In this document: piece after piece, positions 17,340-26,108 of the stretch | Numbering within the stretch: the first letter of the stretch is position 1 | Layout: every line of letters begins with the position of its first letter | Assembly (NCBI RefSeq): GCF_025452235.1 | Contig: NZ_CP104965.1 | Span: forward strand, 1,794,501-1,858,500 | DNA: 64,000 nt | Direction: 5' to 3' | Origin: Devosia neptuniae | GTDB taxonomy: Bacteria; Pseudomonadota; Alphaproteobacteria; Rhizobiales; Devosiaceae | Made by a program: the position numbers and the translations under genes | The notes under the pieces: generated by a model | The model's database searches: none | What the model was told of the DNA's origin: nothing | Seen by the model: the letters and a program-made list of their open reading frames with translations, nothing else

Positions 17340-18913
17340 AGCGGTTTGCCCAATTGCTGGAGCTCTTGGCGCTGACGCCGTCGCGGACGCGAAAGCTGGC
17401 CGCGCTGACGCAGTATTTTCGCGAGGTGCCCGACCCGGACCGGGGCTTTGCGCTGGCGGTGCTGACCGGGGCGTTGAGCTTTCGCAATGTGAAGCCGGCT
17501 TTGCTCAAGGAAACCGTGCTGGCCGAGGTGGACGCGACGCTGTTCGCCATGAGCTACGATTATGTTGGAGACCTGGGCGAAACGATTGCGCTGATCTGGC
17601 CGCATCATGGGGCGCAGGAAGATCTGCCGTCGCTGACCGATCTGATCGAGCTGTTCAATACGACCTCCAAGAGCGAATTGCCCAAATTGATCGCCTCGCT
17701 GCTGACGCGGGCGGGGATCAATGAGCGCTGGGCGCTGGTGAAGCTGGCGACGGGGGCGCTGCGCATTGGCGTGTCGGCGCGGCTGGCCAAGACGGCGTTA
17801 GCCGAGATGAGTGGCGTCGAGGTGCAGGAAATCGAGGAAGTCTGGCACGGGCTCAAGGTGCCTTATCTCGACCTCTTCGCCTGGCTTGATGGCAGAGCGG
17901 GGCGGCCGGATATCGATCAATCGGCGCGGTTTCATCCCTTGATGCTGAGCAATCCGATCAACGAGGAAAAGGACCTCGCCAAGCTCGACCCCAGGGATTT
18001 CTCGGCCGAGTGGAAGTGGGACGGCATTCGGGTGCAACTGGTGTTGGGCGGGGGGACGGTGTCGCTGTTTTCGCGCACGGGCGATGATATCGCGACGGCA
18101 TTTCCCGACATTGTCGAGAATGTGCATGGGCTGGCGGTGCTCGACGGAGAACTGCTGGTGGGGCGGGATTTCGAGCCGGGTTCGTTCAACGACCTGCAAC
18201 AGCGGCTGAACAAGAAGGTGGCGTCGGCCAAGCATCTCAAGGAATCACCCGCGTTTATTCGCGTTTATGACATGCTGTTCGATGGGCGCGAGGATGTGCG
18301 GGTGCTGGGATGGACGGAGCGCCGCAAGCGGCTCGAGGCGTGGTTCGCGGCCAATCCGCAGACGCGGCTGGACCTGTCCGAGGTGCTGCCGTTCGCCGAT
18401 TGGGACGACCTGGCGAGGCTGCGGCGGCAGGGGGCGGACGAGCACGGGCATGAGGGGGTGATGATCAAGCTCCGCACCTCGCCTTATGTGCCGGGTCGAC
18501 CCAAAGGCTATTGGTTCAAGTGGAAGCGCGACCCCAATGTGGTCGATGCCGTGCTGATGTATGCGCAGCGCGGGCATGGCAAGCGGAGTTCGTTTTATTC
18601 GGACTATACGTTTGGCGTGTGGAAGGGGAACGAGATCGTGCCGATCGGCAAGGCCTATTTCGGCTTCACCGATGAGGAATTGAAGCTGCTCGACAAGTGG
18701 ATCCGGGCCAATACATTGGCCTCGTTCGGGCCGGTGCGGGAGGTTCGCAAGGAACTGGTGTTCGAGGTGGCATTTGACTCCGCGCAAGTGTCGAGCCGGC
18801 ACAAGTCGGGCGTGGCGCTGCGGTTTCCACGGATCAGCCGGATCCGCTGGGACAAGCCGGCGGCGGAGGCAGGGACGCTGGAGGATATGGCTGTTTTTAT
18901 TGGAGCGACTTAG
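17336..18913 (+). CDS. ATP-dependent DNA ligase (cassette type)
   Basis: A 525-aa ligase. A helical DNA-binding N-terminal domain (about 1-200) precedes the adenylation domain with the AMP-accepting lysine K227 in EWKWDGIRVQ. Other nucleotidyltransferase motifs are DGELLV, IRVYDMLFDG, EGVMIK and WFKWKRDP, followed by an OB-fold end. GTG start at 17336 overlaps the exonuclease stop (GTGA). It would seal nicks in a damage-repair pathway separate from the replicative NAD ligase. The helicase and PdeM partners are not seen downstream. Confidence 0.92.
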   Translation: MKRFAQLLELLALTPSRTRKLAALTQYFREVPDPDRGFALAVLTGALSFRNVKPALLKETVLAEVDATLFAMSYDYVGDLGETIALIWPHHGAQEDLPSLTDLIELFNTTSKSELPKLIASLLTRAGINERWALVKLATGALRIGVSARLAKTALAEMSGVEVQEIEEVWHGLKVPYLDLFAWLDGRAGRPDIDQSARFHPLMLSNPINEEKDLAKLDPRDFSAEWKWDGIRVQLVLGGGTVSLFSRTGDDIATAFPDIVENVHGLAVLDGELLVGRDFEPGSFNDLQQRLNKKVASAKHLKESPAFIRVYDMLFDGREDVRVLGWTERRKRLEAWFAANPQTRLDLSEVLPFADWDDLARLRRQGADEHGHEGVMIKLRTSPYVPGRPKGYWFKWKRDPNVVDAVLMYAQRGHGKRSSFYSDYTFGVWKGNEIVPIGKAYFGFTDEELKLLDKWIRANTLASFGPVREVRKELVFEVAFDSAQVSSRHKSGVALRFPRISRIRWDKPAAEAGTLEDMAVFIGAT

Positions 18914-18953
18914 CCAAAGACCCTGCGGGCTGGATAACCAGGAGAGCAAAACA

Positions 18954-19250
18954 ATGTCATCGCGATCCAATCATTTGCGGCTGGTGGCGCTGGAGAAGCA
19001 GATGGCGGCGGCGGCCGAGGCGATGGATTTCGAGCAGGCCGCGGCGCTCCGCAATGAGATTGCGCGGCTCAAGGGGGAGACGCCGGTGGTGAGCGAGGAT
19101 GGGGCGGTGAGTGTCACCGTCAGTCAGCCGCCGCCCGGCGCTATGGGGCTGGGCACGCAAGTGCCGGTGCGGCAGCCGCCCAAGGGCTGGGTGAAGCCGA
19201 AAAAGCCGGATTTTTTGACCAAGAATGTGAAACCGCGAGGCGGGCGGTAG
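18954..19250 (+). CDS. UvrB/UvrC-motif (UVR) small protein
   Basis: A 98-aa protein whose first half is a UVR helical hairpin: LVALEKQMAAAAEAMDFEQAAALRNEIARLKG (about 10-41), the segment UvrB and UvrC use to contact each other. The second half is Pro/Lys-rich and probably disordered (QPPPGAMG, VRQPPKGWVKPKKPDFL). It lies 40 bp after the ligase gene with its own CAGGAG site, so it may be co-transcribed with the repair pair; a role in excision repair or proteolysis adaptors is inference. Confidence 0.8.
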   Translation: MSSRSNHLRLVALEKQMAAAAEAMDFEQAAALRNEIARLKGETPVVSEDGAVSVTVSQPPPGAMGLGTQVPVRQPPKGWVKPKKPDFLTKNVKPRGGR

Positions 19251-19255
19251 GACGC

Positions 19256-19648
19256 CTATCCCGCCTGCTTGATACGTTCGTCGGCGAGTTTCTTGATTTC
19301 CTTGAGTTCGCTGATCGTCGTCTGCAGGTCCGAGAGCTGGGCTTGCAGGGAGGCGAGGCGTTCGTCGACCTTGCCGATGAGGAGGCTGACTTGCTGGCTG
19401 CGGTCGGCGTCGTAGAGGCTGAGATAGTCGGAGATGTCGCGGAGGGAGAAGCCGAGGCGCTTGCCGCGCAGGATGAGGATGAGGCGGGCGCGGTCGCGGC
19501 GGCGGAAGATGCGGGTGGCGCCGACGCGCTCGGGGGCGAGTAGGCCCTTGGCTTCGTAAAAGCGGATGGCGCGGGTGGAAATGCCGAATTCCTTTGCCAG
19601 ATCGGCAATGGCAAAGAGATCGCGGCTGTCAGGCTCTGGGCGGTTCAC
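19256..19648 (-). CDS. MerR-family regulator, probable beta-oxidation control
   Basis: A 130-aa MerR-type activator or repressor. Winged helix FAIADLAKEFGISTRAIRFYEAKGLLAPERVGATRIFRRRDRARL (12-56), then GKRLGFSLRDISDYLSLYD and a C-terminal coiled coil (QVSLLIGKVDERLASLQAQLSDLQTTISELKEI). No metal-binding cysteines. It resembles LiuR-like MerR proteins of proteobacteria, which control fatty-acid and branched-chain amino-acid breakdown. It overlaps the fadD stop by 4 nt and is co-transcribed with it. The three 16-bp palindromes at 21419-21516 are its candidate sites. Confidence 0.88.
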   Translation of the reverse strand: MNRPEPDSRDLFAIADLAKEFGISTRAIRFYEAKGLLAPERVGATRIFRRRDRARLILILRGKRLGFSLRDISDYLSLYDADRSQQVSLLIGKVDERLASLQAQLSDLQTTISELKEIKKLADERIKQAG

Positions 19649-21357
19649 GATTTTTTGGCCTTGGTGGCGGCGTAGTCCTCGCGCAGCTCTTTTTTGCTGA
19701 GCTTGCCGATCAGAGTCTTGGGCAGGGCATCCTTGAAGATGATTTCGCGCGGCATTTCGATCTTGTTGAGTTTGTCGGCGAGGAACAGTTTGAGTTCGGT
19801 ATCGGTGACCGATTTGCCGGATTTGAGCTTGATATAGGCGACGGGGGCCTCGCCGCGATATTCGTCGGGTACGCCGATGACATTGTTTTCTTCGACCGCC
19901 TCATGAGTCATCAGCGCTTCCTCGATAATGCGGGGATATACGTTGAAGCCCGAGCAGATGATGAGGTCCTTGGTGCGATCGACTAGGAAGACATAGCCGT
20001 CTTCGTCCATATGGCCGACATCGCCGGTGCGCAGCCAGCCATCGTGGAAGGCTTCCCCATTGGCTTCGTCATTGTTGAAATAGCCGGTCATGACCTGGGG
20101 GCCGCGGACTTCAAGCTCGCCATTCTCGCCAATGGCGGCGACTTCCCTGTTGTCGATATCGACGAAGCGAATATCGGTGCCGGGGAGAGGCAGGCCAATG
20201 GAGAGGGGTTTGCTCGGCACGCGCAGGGCGGCGCAGCAGACCACGGGCGAAGCCTCTGTGAGGCCATAGCCTTCCGCCAGCAGCGCCTTGGATTTTTTGG
20301 CGAAATTGGCGCGGATTTCATTGGGCAGAGCGGCGCCGCCAGAAATGGCGACTTCAAGGCTCGCCAGCTTGGCGGAAATATTGGGGTCTTCGGCGCGGGC
20401 TATGGCCGAGAGCAGGGTGGGCACGGCAGGCAGCACATTGGCCTTGGTGCGGGCGAAGAGGTCGAGTAGCGCCTTGAGCTCGAAGCGGGGCAGCATGACC
20501 ACCTGGGTGCCATTGCAGAGCGGCACGTTCATGCAGACCGTCATGGCGAAGATGTGGAAGAAGGGCAGCACGGCCACGACCTTGGCGGGCGGGTAGAACA
20601 GCCCGCATCCCCATTGGTCGATCTGGCTCATATTGGCGGCGATATTGGCGTGGCTGAGCAGGGCCCCCTTGGGCACGCCAGTGGTGCCGCCGGTATATTG
20701 CTGGACGGCGATGTCCTTATAGGGATCGATAACGACGGCGCTGGGGGTTTCCTTGCGGTCGATCAATTCGTTGAAGGCGGCGATGCGGTCGCGGACCGGG
20801 GATTTGCGCAGCTTGGCGAGGTCTTTGCGCTTGGCGATGGAATAGAGGATTTTCTTGGGTAGCGGCAGCGCGTCGGGGAAGTGGCAGACCACCAGCGATT
20901 TGACATGGCCGAGCTGGACCAGCTGTTCGGCCTTTTCGAAAATCTGCTGCAGATCGAGGGTGATCAGCAGATCGGCGCCGGCATTGGCGGTGATGTGACT
21001 GAGTTCCTTGACGGTATAGAGCGGGTTGCAATTGACCACGATGCCGCCGGCCCGCAGCACGCCGTAATAGGCGATGGGGTAGAAGGGGGTATTGGGCAGC
21101 ATGATGGCCACGCGGCTGCCCTTTTTGACTCCGAACTGGGTCTGCAGCGCGCCGGCAAAGGCGGTGATCTTGCGGGCCAGTTCGCCAAAACTGGTAGTGC
21201 CACCCATGAAATCGAGCGCCGTGGCGAGGGGGTTTTTGGCGCAGGCGGCCAGCACTTGTTCGTGCACCGGGCGGGTATCGATCTTGACGTCCCAGGCAAT
21301 GCCATCGGGGTAGCTGGCGATCCAGGGGCGCATTGCCCGCTCGTTCCGCTGGTCCAT
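19645..21357 (-). CDS. fadD: Long-chain fatty acid-CoA ligase
   Basis: Activates fatty acids with ATP and CoA, the entry step of beta-oxidation. The 570-aa protein has the adenylate-forming P-loop YTGGTTGVPKGALLSHAN (about 220-237), the gate and core motifs EGYGLTEASPV and WLRTGDVGHMDEDGYVFLVDRTKDLIICSGFNVYP, and the C-terminal lysine in LPKTLIGKLSKKELR. ATG 21357 lies 6 nt after a strong GAGGAGGGA; a TTG one codon earlier is possible. It is transcribed divergently from fadE across a 276-bp regulatory region. Confidence 0.94.
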   Translation of the reverse strand: MDQRNERAMRPWIASYPDGIAWDVKIDTRPVHEQVLAACAKNPLATALDFMGGTTSFGELARKITAFAGALQTQFGVKKGSRVAIMLPNTPFYPIAYYGVLRAGGIVVNCNPLYTVKELSHITANAGADLLITLDLQQIFEKAEQLVQLGHVKSLVVCHFPDALPLPKKILYSIAKRKDLAKLRKSPVRDRIAAFNELIDRKETPSAVVIDPYKDIAVQQYTGGTTGVPKGALLSHANIAANMSQIDQWGCGLFYPPAKVVAVLPFFHIFAMTVCMNVPLCNGTQVVMLPRFELKALLDLFARTKANVLPAVPTLLSAIARAEDPNISAKLASLEVAISGGAALPNEIRANFAKKSKALLAEGYGLTEASPVVCCAALRVPSKPLSIGLPLPGTDIRFVDIDNREVAAIGENGELEVRGPQVMTGYFNNDEANGEAFHDGWLRTGDVGHMDEDGYVFLVDRTKDLIICSGFNVYPRIIEEALMTHEAVEENNVIGVPDEYRGEAPVAYIKLKSGKSVTDTELKLFLADKLNKIEMPREIIFKDALPKTLIGKLSKKELREDYAATKAKKS

Positions 21358-21418
21358 CAATGTCCCTCCTCGTGCCGTTCGGCTTGGGCTTTGCCCTTAT
21401 CACGCAGTATTCCATGGC

Positions 21419-21516
21419 TTTACGTTAGCGTCAAAGGGGTGACGGAGGATTTTGAACATAGGCCGCGACCTCGGCTTACGTGAACGTAATGTGTCGTTAG
21501 TTGACGTTTACGTAAA
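21419..21516. promoter_or_regulatory. Three matching 16-bp palindromic operators between fadD and fadE
   Basis: TTTACGTTAGCGTCAA (21419-21434), CTTACGTGAACGTAAT (21475-21490) and TTGACGTTTACGTAAA (21501-21516) share the pattern TTnACGTnnnCGTnAA; the middle one has a perfect TTACGT-GA-ACGTAA core. Centres are 56 and 26 bp apart. They sit where one regulator could control both fadD-merR and the fadE operon. The symmetry suits a dimeric MerR protein of the LiuR kind. Confidence 0.7.
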
Positions 21517-21633
21517 GAACGGTAAAGTGCGGCCTCAACACTGGGGATATGGTGCGCTATGGTTTGAGCGCGGCAGGCCCAGCAGGAAACCGGAGGACCG
21601 GGAAACGGTCTGACGTTTTGGGAGGAGGCCGCC

Positions 21634-24099
21634 GTGACACTTGCGCTTTTCGTGATCAGCCTCATTATTTTTGGCGTGCTGGCCTGGCGGGAAAGCCCGC
21701 TCTGGCATTGGGGCGTGGCGGTGCTGGTGATCGGGCTGCTGAGCCGGCTCGATGTGGGCGGCAGCGGGCTGTCGCTCGATGGCGGGTTTGGCGGCCTGTT
21801 GCTGGCGCTGGTGCCGGGCGCGGTGTTGTTGCTGCTCAGCGTTGAGGCCATTCGCAAGCCGGTGCTAACGCGGCCGGTCTATGGGGCGGTCAAATCGATT
21901 TTGCCGAAGGTCAGCAAGACCGAGCAGGATGCGCTGGATGCCGGCACAATCGGCTGGGATGCGGAATTGTTTTCCGGCAAGCCGGACTGGAGCAAGCTGA
22001 CCGATATTCGGCCGCTGACGCTAACGGCGGAGGAGCAGGCCTTTATCGACGGGCCGACCAATGAGGTCTGTGCCATGATCGACGATTGGGACACGCGCAA
22101 CAATCGCGCTGATCTGTCGCCCGAGGTCTGGCAGTTCCTCAAGGACAAGGGGTTCCTCGGCATGCTGATTGCCAAGGAATATGGCGGGCTGGGCTTTGGC
22201 GCGCAGGCGCAGTCGATGATCGTTTCCAAGATTTCGAGCCGGTCGGTGGCGGCGGGGATCACTGTCATGGTGCCCAATTCGCTCGGGCCGGGCGAGTTGC
22301 TAGAAAAATACGGCACGCAGAGCCAGAAGGACAAATATCTCGGACGGCTGGCCAAGGGTCTTGAAGTGCCGTGCTTTGCGCTGACCGGCGTGCATTCGGG
22401 GTCGGATGCCGGTGGCATGCGCGATATCGGCATTGTCACCAAGGGGACCTATCAGGGCGCCGAAGTGTTGGGCATCAGGCTGAGTTGGGACAAGCGCTAC
22501 ATTACGCTGGCGCCGATCGCCACGCTGGTGGGCCTGGCCTTCATCCTCAAGGACCCGGATAATCTGCTGGGCAAGGGCGAAGAGATCGGTATCACGCTGG
22601 CGCTGGTGCCGCGCGATCACCCGGGTGTTGAAATCGGGCGGCGGCATTTTCCGGCGCGGCAGGCTTTCATGAATGGGCCGACGCGCGGTACGGATGTGTT
22701 CATTCCCATGGAGTTTTTGATCGGTGGCGTGGACCGGGCCGGGCAGGGCTGGCGCATGCTGATGGAGTGTCTCTCCACTGGGCGGGCGATTTCGCTGCCG
22801 GCGATTGGGACGACCTCGATCAAGCAGGCTTTGCGGGTGAGTTCGGCCTATGCGCGCATCCGGCGGCAGTTCGGCATTCCGGTGGGGATTATGGAGGGCG
22901 TGGCCGAACCGCTCGGGGAAATGGTCAAGCGTGCCTATACCTATGAAGCGAGCCGGCGGCTGACGGCTTCCATGGTGGATGAGGGGCAACGGCCGGCGGT
23001 GATTTCGGCGCTGCTCAAATATCGCACCACGGAGGCCATGCGCGAGAGCGTGGATGATGCCTTCGATATTCATGGTGGGCGGGCCATTCAGGACGGGCCG
23101 GGCAATTACCTGTTCGGTGGCTATATGGCGACGCCGGTGGCCATCACGGTGGAGGGCGCCAATATATTGACGCGCACGCTGATGACCTTTGCGCAGGGCG
23201 TGCTGCGGGCGCATCCCTTCCTTTATAAGGAAATTGCGGCGGCGCAGAATCCCGACAAGGCGGCCGGGCTCGACCAGTTCGATCTGGCCTTTGGCGGGCA
23301 TACCAAATTCATGCTGCGCAATATTGCGGCCAGTTTCGTGCATGGGGTGAGCAATGGAGCTTTTGCCTCGGCGCCCGCGCAGTCGGAAATGGGGCATTGG
23401 TATTGCAAGCTGCATCGCTACAGCCAGGATTTTGCCCTCGTGGCCGATTGGACCACGGTGGTGCTCGGCGGGGCGCTCAAGCGCAAGCAGAAGATTTCCG
23501 GGCGGATGGCCGATATTCTGGGCGAGCTCTATCTGATGTCGGCCGTGCTGAAGCGGTTTGAGGAAGAGGGGCGCTTGGTCGAGGATCGCGAGCTGGTCGA
23601 TGCGATTCTGGCGGACCGGATCGCGGCGATGGAGCGGACCTTTGGCGAGGTATTTGCCAATTTCCCCAATGGGCTGCTGGCCAATGCTATGCGGTTCCTG
23701 TGCTTCCCGCTGGGACGGCATGCGAGACCCGCCAGTGACCGGGTAAATTACCGCTTCGTGCGGGCCGTGCTGCGGCCGGGGGCGTTTCGTGACCGGCTGA
23801 CCACAGGCGTGTTCGTATCGATGGACCCCAATGATGTAACCGGCGTTCTGGAAGACGGGTTGCTCAAGGTGACCGAGGCCGAGGAGATCGAGGCGCGGTT
23901 CGTCAAGGCGGCGCGCAAGGGCGTGATCGAGCGGCGGCTGGATCGCGATGCGATTGCCGATGCCGTGGCGGCCGGGGTGCTCAATGAGAATGAAGCGGGG
24001 ATCATGCGGGCGGCGGATGAGGCGACCGACCGGGTGGTGAAGGTGGATGATTTTGCGGCCGATGAACTGGCGGCGGAGCATAAGCGGGCGGCCGAGTAA
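21634..24099 (+). CDS. fadE: Membrane-linked acyl-CoA dehydrogenase FadE
   Basis: First oxidative step of beta-oxidation (acyl-CoA to trans-2-enoyl-CoA, FAD-dependent). The 821-aa size and layout match E. coli FadE rather than the 380-aa soluble enzymes: a hydrophobic N-terminus with two membrane segments (about 2-38 and 50-70), the ACAD core (AKEYGGLGFGAQ, CFALTGVHSGSDAGGMRD, DAFDIHGGRAIQDGPGNYL, ITVEGANILTRTL), and the FadE-specific C-terminal domain. GTG 21634 has GGAGGAGG 5 nt upstream. First gene of an operon with fadB, thiolase and a small membrane protein. Confidence 0.95.
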   Translation: MTLALFVISLIIFGVLAWRESPLWHWGVAVLVIGLLSRLDVGGSGLSLDGGFGGLLLALVPGAVLLLLSVEAIRKPVLTRPVYGAVKSILPKVSKTEQDALDAGTIGWDAELFSGKPDWSKLTDIRPLTLTAEEQAFIDGPTNEVCAMIDDWDTRNNRADLSPEVWQFLKDKGFLGMLIAKEYGGLGFGAQAQSMIVSKISSRSVAAGITVMVPNSLGPGELLEKYGTQSQKDKYLGRLAKGLEVPCFALTGVHSGSDAGGMRDIGIVTKGTYQGAEVLGIRLSWDKRYITLAPIATLVGLAFILKDPDNLLGKGEEIGITLALVPRDHPGVEIGRRHFPARQAFMNGPTRGTDVFIPMEFLIGGVDRAGQGWRMLMECLSTGRAISLPAIGTTSIKQALRVSSAYARIRRQFGIPVGIMEGVAEPLGEMVKRAYTYEASRRLTASMVDEGQRPAVISALLKYRTTEAMRESVDDAFDIHGGRAIQDGPGNYLFGGYMATPVAITVEGANILTRTLMTFAQGVLRAHPFLYKEIAAAQNPDKAAGLDQFDLAFGGHTKFMLRNIAASFVHGVSNGAFASAPAQSEMGHWYCKLHRYSQDFALVADWTTVVLGGALKRKQKISGRMADILGELYLMSAVLKRFEEEGRLVEDRELVDAILADRIAAMERTFGEVFANFPNGLLANAMRFLCFPLGRHARPASDRVNYRFVRAVLRPGAFRDRLTTGVFVSMDPNDVTGVLEDGLLKVTEAEEIEARFVKAARKGVIERRLDRDAIADAVAAGVLNENEAGIMRAADEATDRVVKVDDFAADELAAEHKRAAE

Positions 24100-24143
24100 G
24101 CCGGCGGAATATGGCGACAAGCCAAACGATTTGAGGAGGCAAG

Positions 24144-26105
24144 ATGATTGCGCTGCAGGAGACGGTGACCAAGCATTGGAGCTTTCACACCGATGTGGAA
24201 AGGCTGGGCTGGCTGACGATCAACACGCAGGGGGCGGGGGTCAATACGCTCAGCCGCGAGGCGATCATGGAGCTCGAAACGCTGGTGGCGCGGATCGAGG
24301 ACCTGGCGAGCTCGGGCGAAGTAATCGGGGTGATCCTGCTCAGCGGCAAGGATAGCGGGTTCATTGCCGGGGCCGATGTCAGCGAATTCGATGCGATGAG
24401 CGATTTTTCGGTGCTCCCGGAGGCGCTGAAGCGCACGCATGCGCTGTTTACGCGGATCGAAAAGCTCAAAGTGCCGGTGGTGGCGGGGATACACGGCTTT
24501 TGCCTTGGCGGCGGGCTGGAGCTGGCGCTGGCGTGTCACTATCGCATCGCGGTCAATGACGAGAAGACGCGGATCGGGTTTCCGGAAGTGAATCTGGGGA
24601 TTTTTCCCGGCTTTGGTGGCACGGGGCGCTCGATAAGGCAGGCGGGGCCGGTCGATGCCATGCAGATCATGCTGACGGGCAAGATGCTGAAAGCCGGTGC
24701 GGCGCGGGGCTTGAACCTGGTCGATAAACTCGTGCGGCATCGCGACATGCTGGCCTGGGAGGGGCGCAAGGCGGTGTTGCAGAAGCGCAAGAGCGTCGCC
24801 GCGGCGCCGGTCAAGCGCTTGATGGCGATGGGGCCGATCCGCGGCTATGTGGCGAGCAAGATGCGCGAGCAGGCGAGCAAGAAGGCGAACAAGGCGCATT
24901 ATCCCGCCCCGTTTGCGCTGATCGACCTGTTCGAGGCGCATGGCAATGATTGGCAGGCGATGAGCCGGGGGGAGATCGACGCTTTCGTGCCGCTGATGGG
25001 CACGGAGACCGCGACCAATCTGCGCCGGGTGTTTTTTGCCTCCGAGAGCCTCAAGAAACAGGGCGCTAAGGGCGCCAAGTTCGCGCGGGTGCATGTGATC
25101 GGGGCGGGGGTGATGGGCGGCGATATTGCGGCCTGGTGCGCCCTGCGCGGCATGGCAGTGACGCTGCAGGATATCGAGATGGAGCGCATCAAGCCGGCGC
25201 TGGAGCGAGGCAAGGCGCTGTTCAAGAAGCGCCTCAAGAGCAAGCGCGAGGTCGATACGGCCATGCTGCGGCTTGAAGCGGACCCCAAAGGCAAGGGCGT
25301 GGCGCGGGCCGATGTGATCATCGAGGCGGTGGTGGAAAAGCTTGAGGTCAAGCAGGCGATTTTCAGCGGGATCGAGGATCAGCTCAAGCCCGGCGCCATT
25401 CTGGCAACCAATACATCATCGATTGAATTGGAGCGGATTGCCGAGGGGCTGAAGGACCCGGCGCGGCTGATCGGGCTGCATTTCTTTAATCCGGTGGCGC
25501 AGCTGCCGCTGGTGGAGGTGATAAGGTCCACGTTCAATTCCGATGCGGAAATCGGCAAGGGCGCGGGTTTTGCGCTGGCGATCGGCAAGTCGCCGGTGGT
25601 GGTCAAGTCGGCGCCGGGGTTCCTCGTCAACCGGGTGCTGATGCCCTACATGCTGGGCGCGGTGAAGCGGGTTGAGGCGGGCGAGAGCAAGGAATTGCTG
25701 GATGCTGCCGCGGTGGCCTTCGGCATGCCGATGGGACCCATCGAGCTGATGGACACGGTTGGACTCGATGTGGGGCAATCGGTGGCGCGGGAATTGGGGC
25801 AGGCGGTGCCGGCGGAGTCCAAATTTGCCGGGCTGGTGAGCGCGGGTAAGCTCGGGCGCAAGACTGGCGAAGGCTTTTACAAATGGGTCGATGGCAAGGC
25901 GCAAAAGGGCGAGACGCCGCCCCATGCCGACCTGGCCGGGCTGGGGCGTGAGCTGGTGCAGCCGCTAGTCGATACAACCGAAGTGGTAGTGGCCGAGGGC
26001 GTGGTCGCCAATGCAGGCCTGGCCGATATCGGGGTGATCCTGGGGACGGGCTTTGCGCCGTTCCTCGGTGGCCCCCTCAAAGCACGTGCGGATGGGAGGG
26101 CTTGA
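24144..26105 (+). CDS. fadB: Bifunctional enoyl-CoA hydratase/3-hydroxyacyl-CoA dehydrogenase
   Basis: The beta-oxidation alpha-subunit type enzyme, 653 aa. The N-terminal crotonase domain (about 10-200) shows GFIAGADVSEF and GFCLGGGLELALACHYRIA, the oxyanion-hole segments. The NAD-binding domain starts VHVIGAGVMGGDIAAWCALRG at about 316, with the NTSSIELERIAEGL and GLHFFNPVAQLPLVEVI motifs. A C-terminal 3HCDH domain follows. It is shorter than E. coli FadB/FadJ (about 715-730 aa), mainly at the C-terminus. It lies 44 bp after fadE with GAGGAGG, and 3 bp before the thiolase gene, its partner subunit. Confidence 0.93.
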   Translation: MIALQETVTKHWSFHTDVERLGWLTINTQGAGVNTLSREAIMELETLVARIEDLASSGEVIGVILLSGKDSGFIAGADVSEFDAMSDFSVLPEALKRTHALFTRIEKLKVPVVAGIHGFCLGGGLELALACHYRIAVNDEKTRIGFPEVNLGIFPGFGGTGRSIRQAGPVDAMQIMLTGKMLKAGAARGLNLVDKLVRHRDMLAWEGRKAVLQKRKSVAAAPVKRLMAMGPIRGYVASKMREQASKKANKAHYPAPFALIDLFEAHGNDWQAMSRGEIDAFVPLMGTETATNLRRVFFASESLKKQGAKGAKFARVHVIGAGVMGGDIAAWCALRGMAVTLQDIEMERIKPALERGKALFKKRLKSKREVDTAMLRLEADPKGKGVARADVIIEAVVEKLEVKQAIFSGIEDQLKPGAILATNTSSIELERIAEGLKDPARLIGLHFFNPVAQLPLVEVIRSTFNSDAEIGKGAGFALAIGKSPVVVKSAPGFLVNRVLMPYMLGAVKRVEAGESKELLDAAAVAFGMPMGPIELMDTVGLDVGQSVARELGQAVPAESKFAGLVSAGKLGRKTGEGFYKWVDGKAQKGETPPHADLAGLGRELVQPLVDTTEVVVAEGVVANAGLADIGVILGTGFAPFLGGPLKARADGRA

Positions 26106-26108
26106 GAC

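Noticed and set aside
22300..24120. 606-aa open frame opposite fadE
   Set aside because: Antisense shadow caused by high third-position G+C; no recognisable domain.
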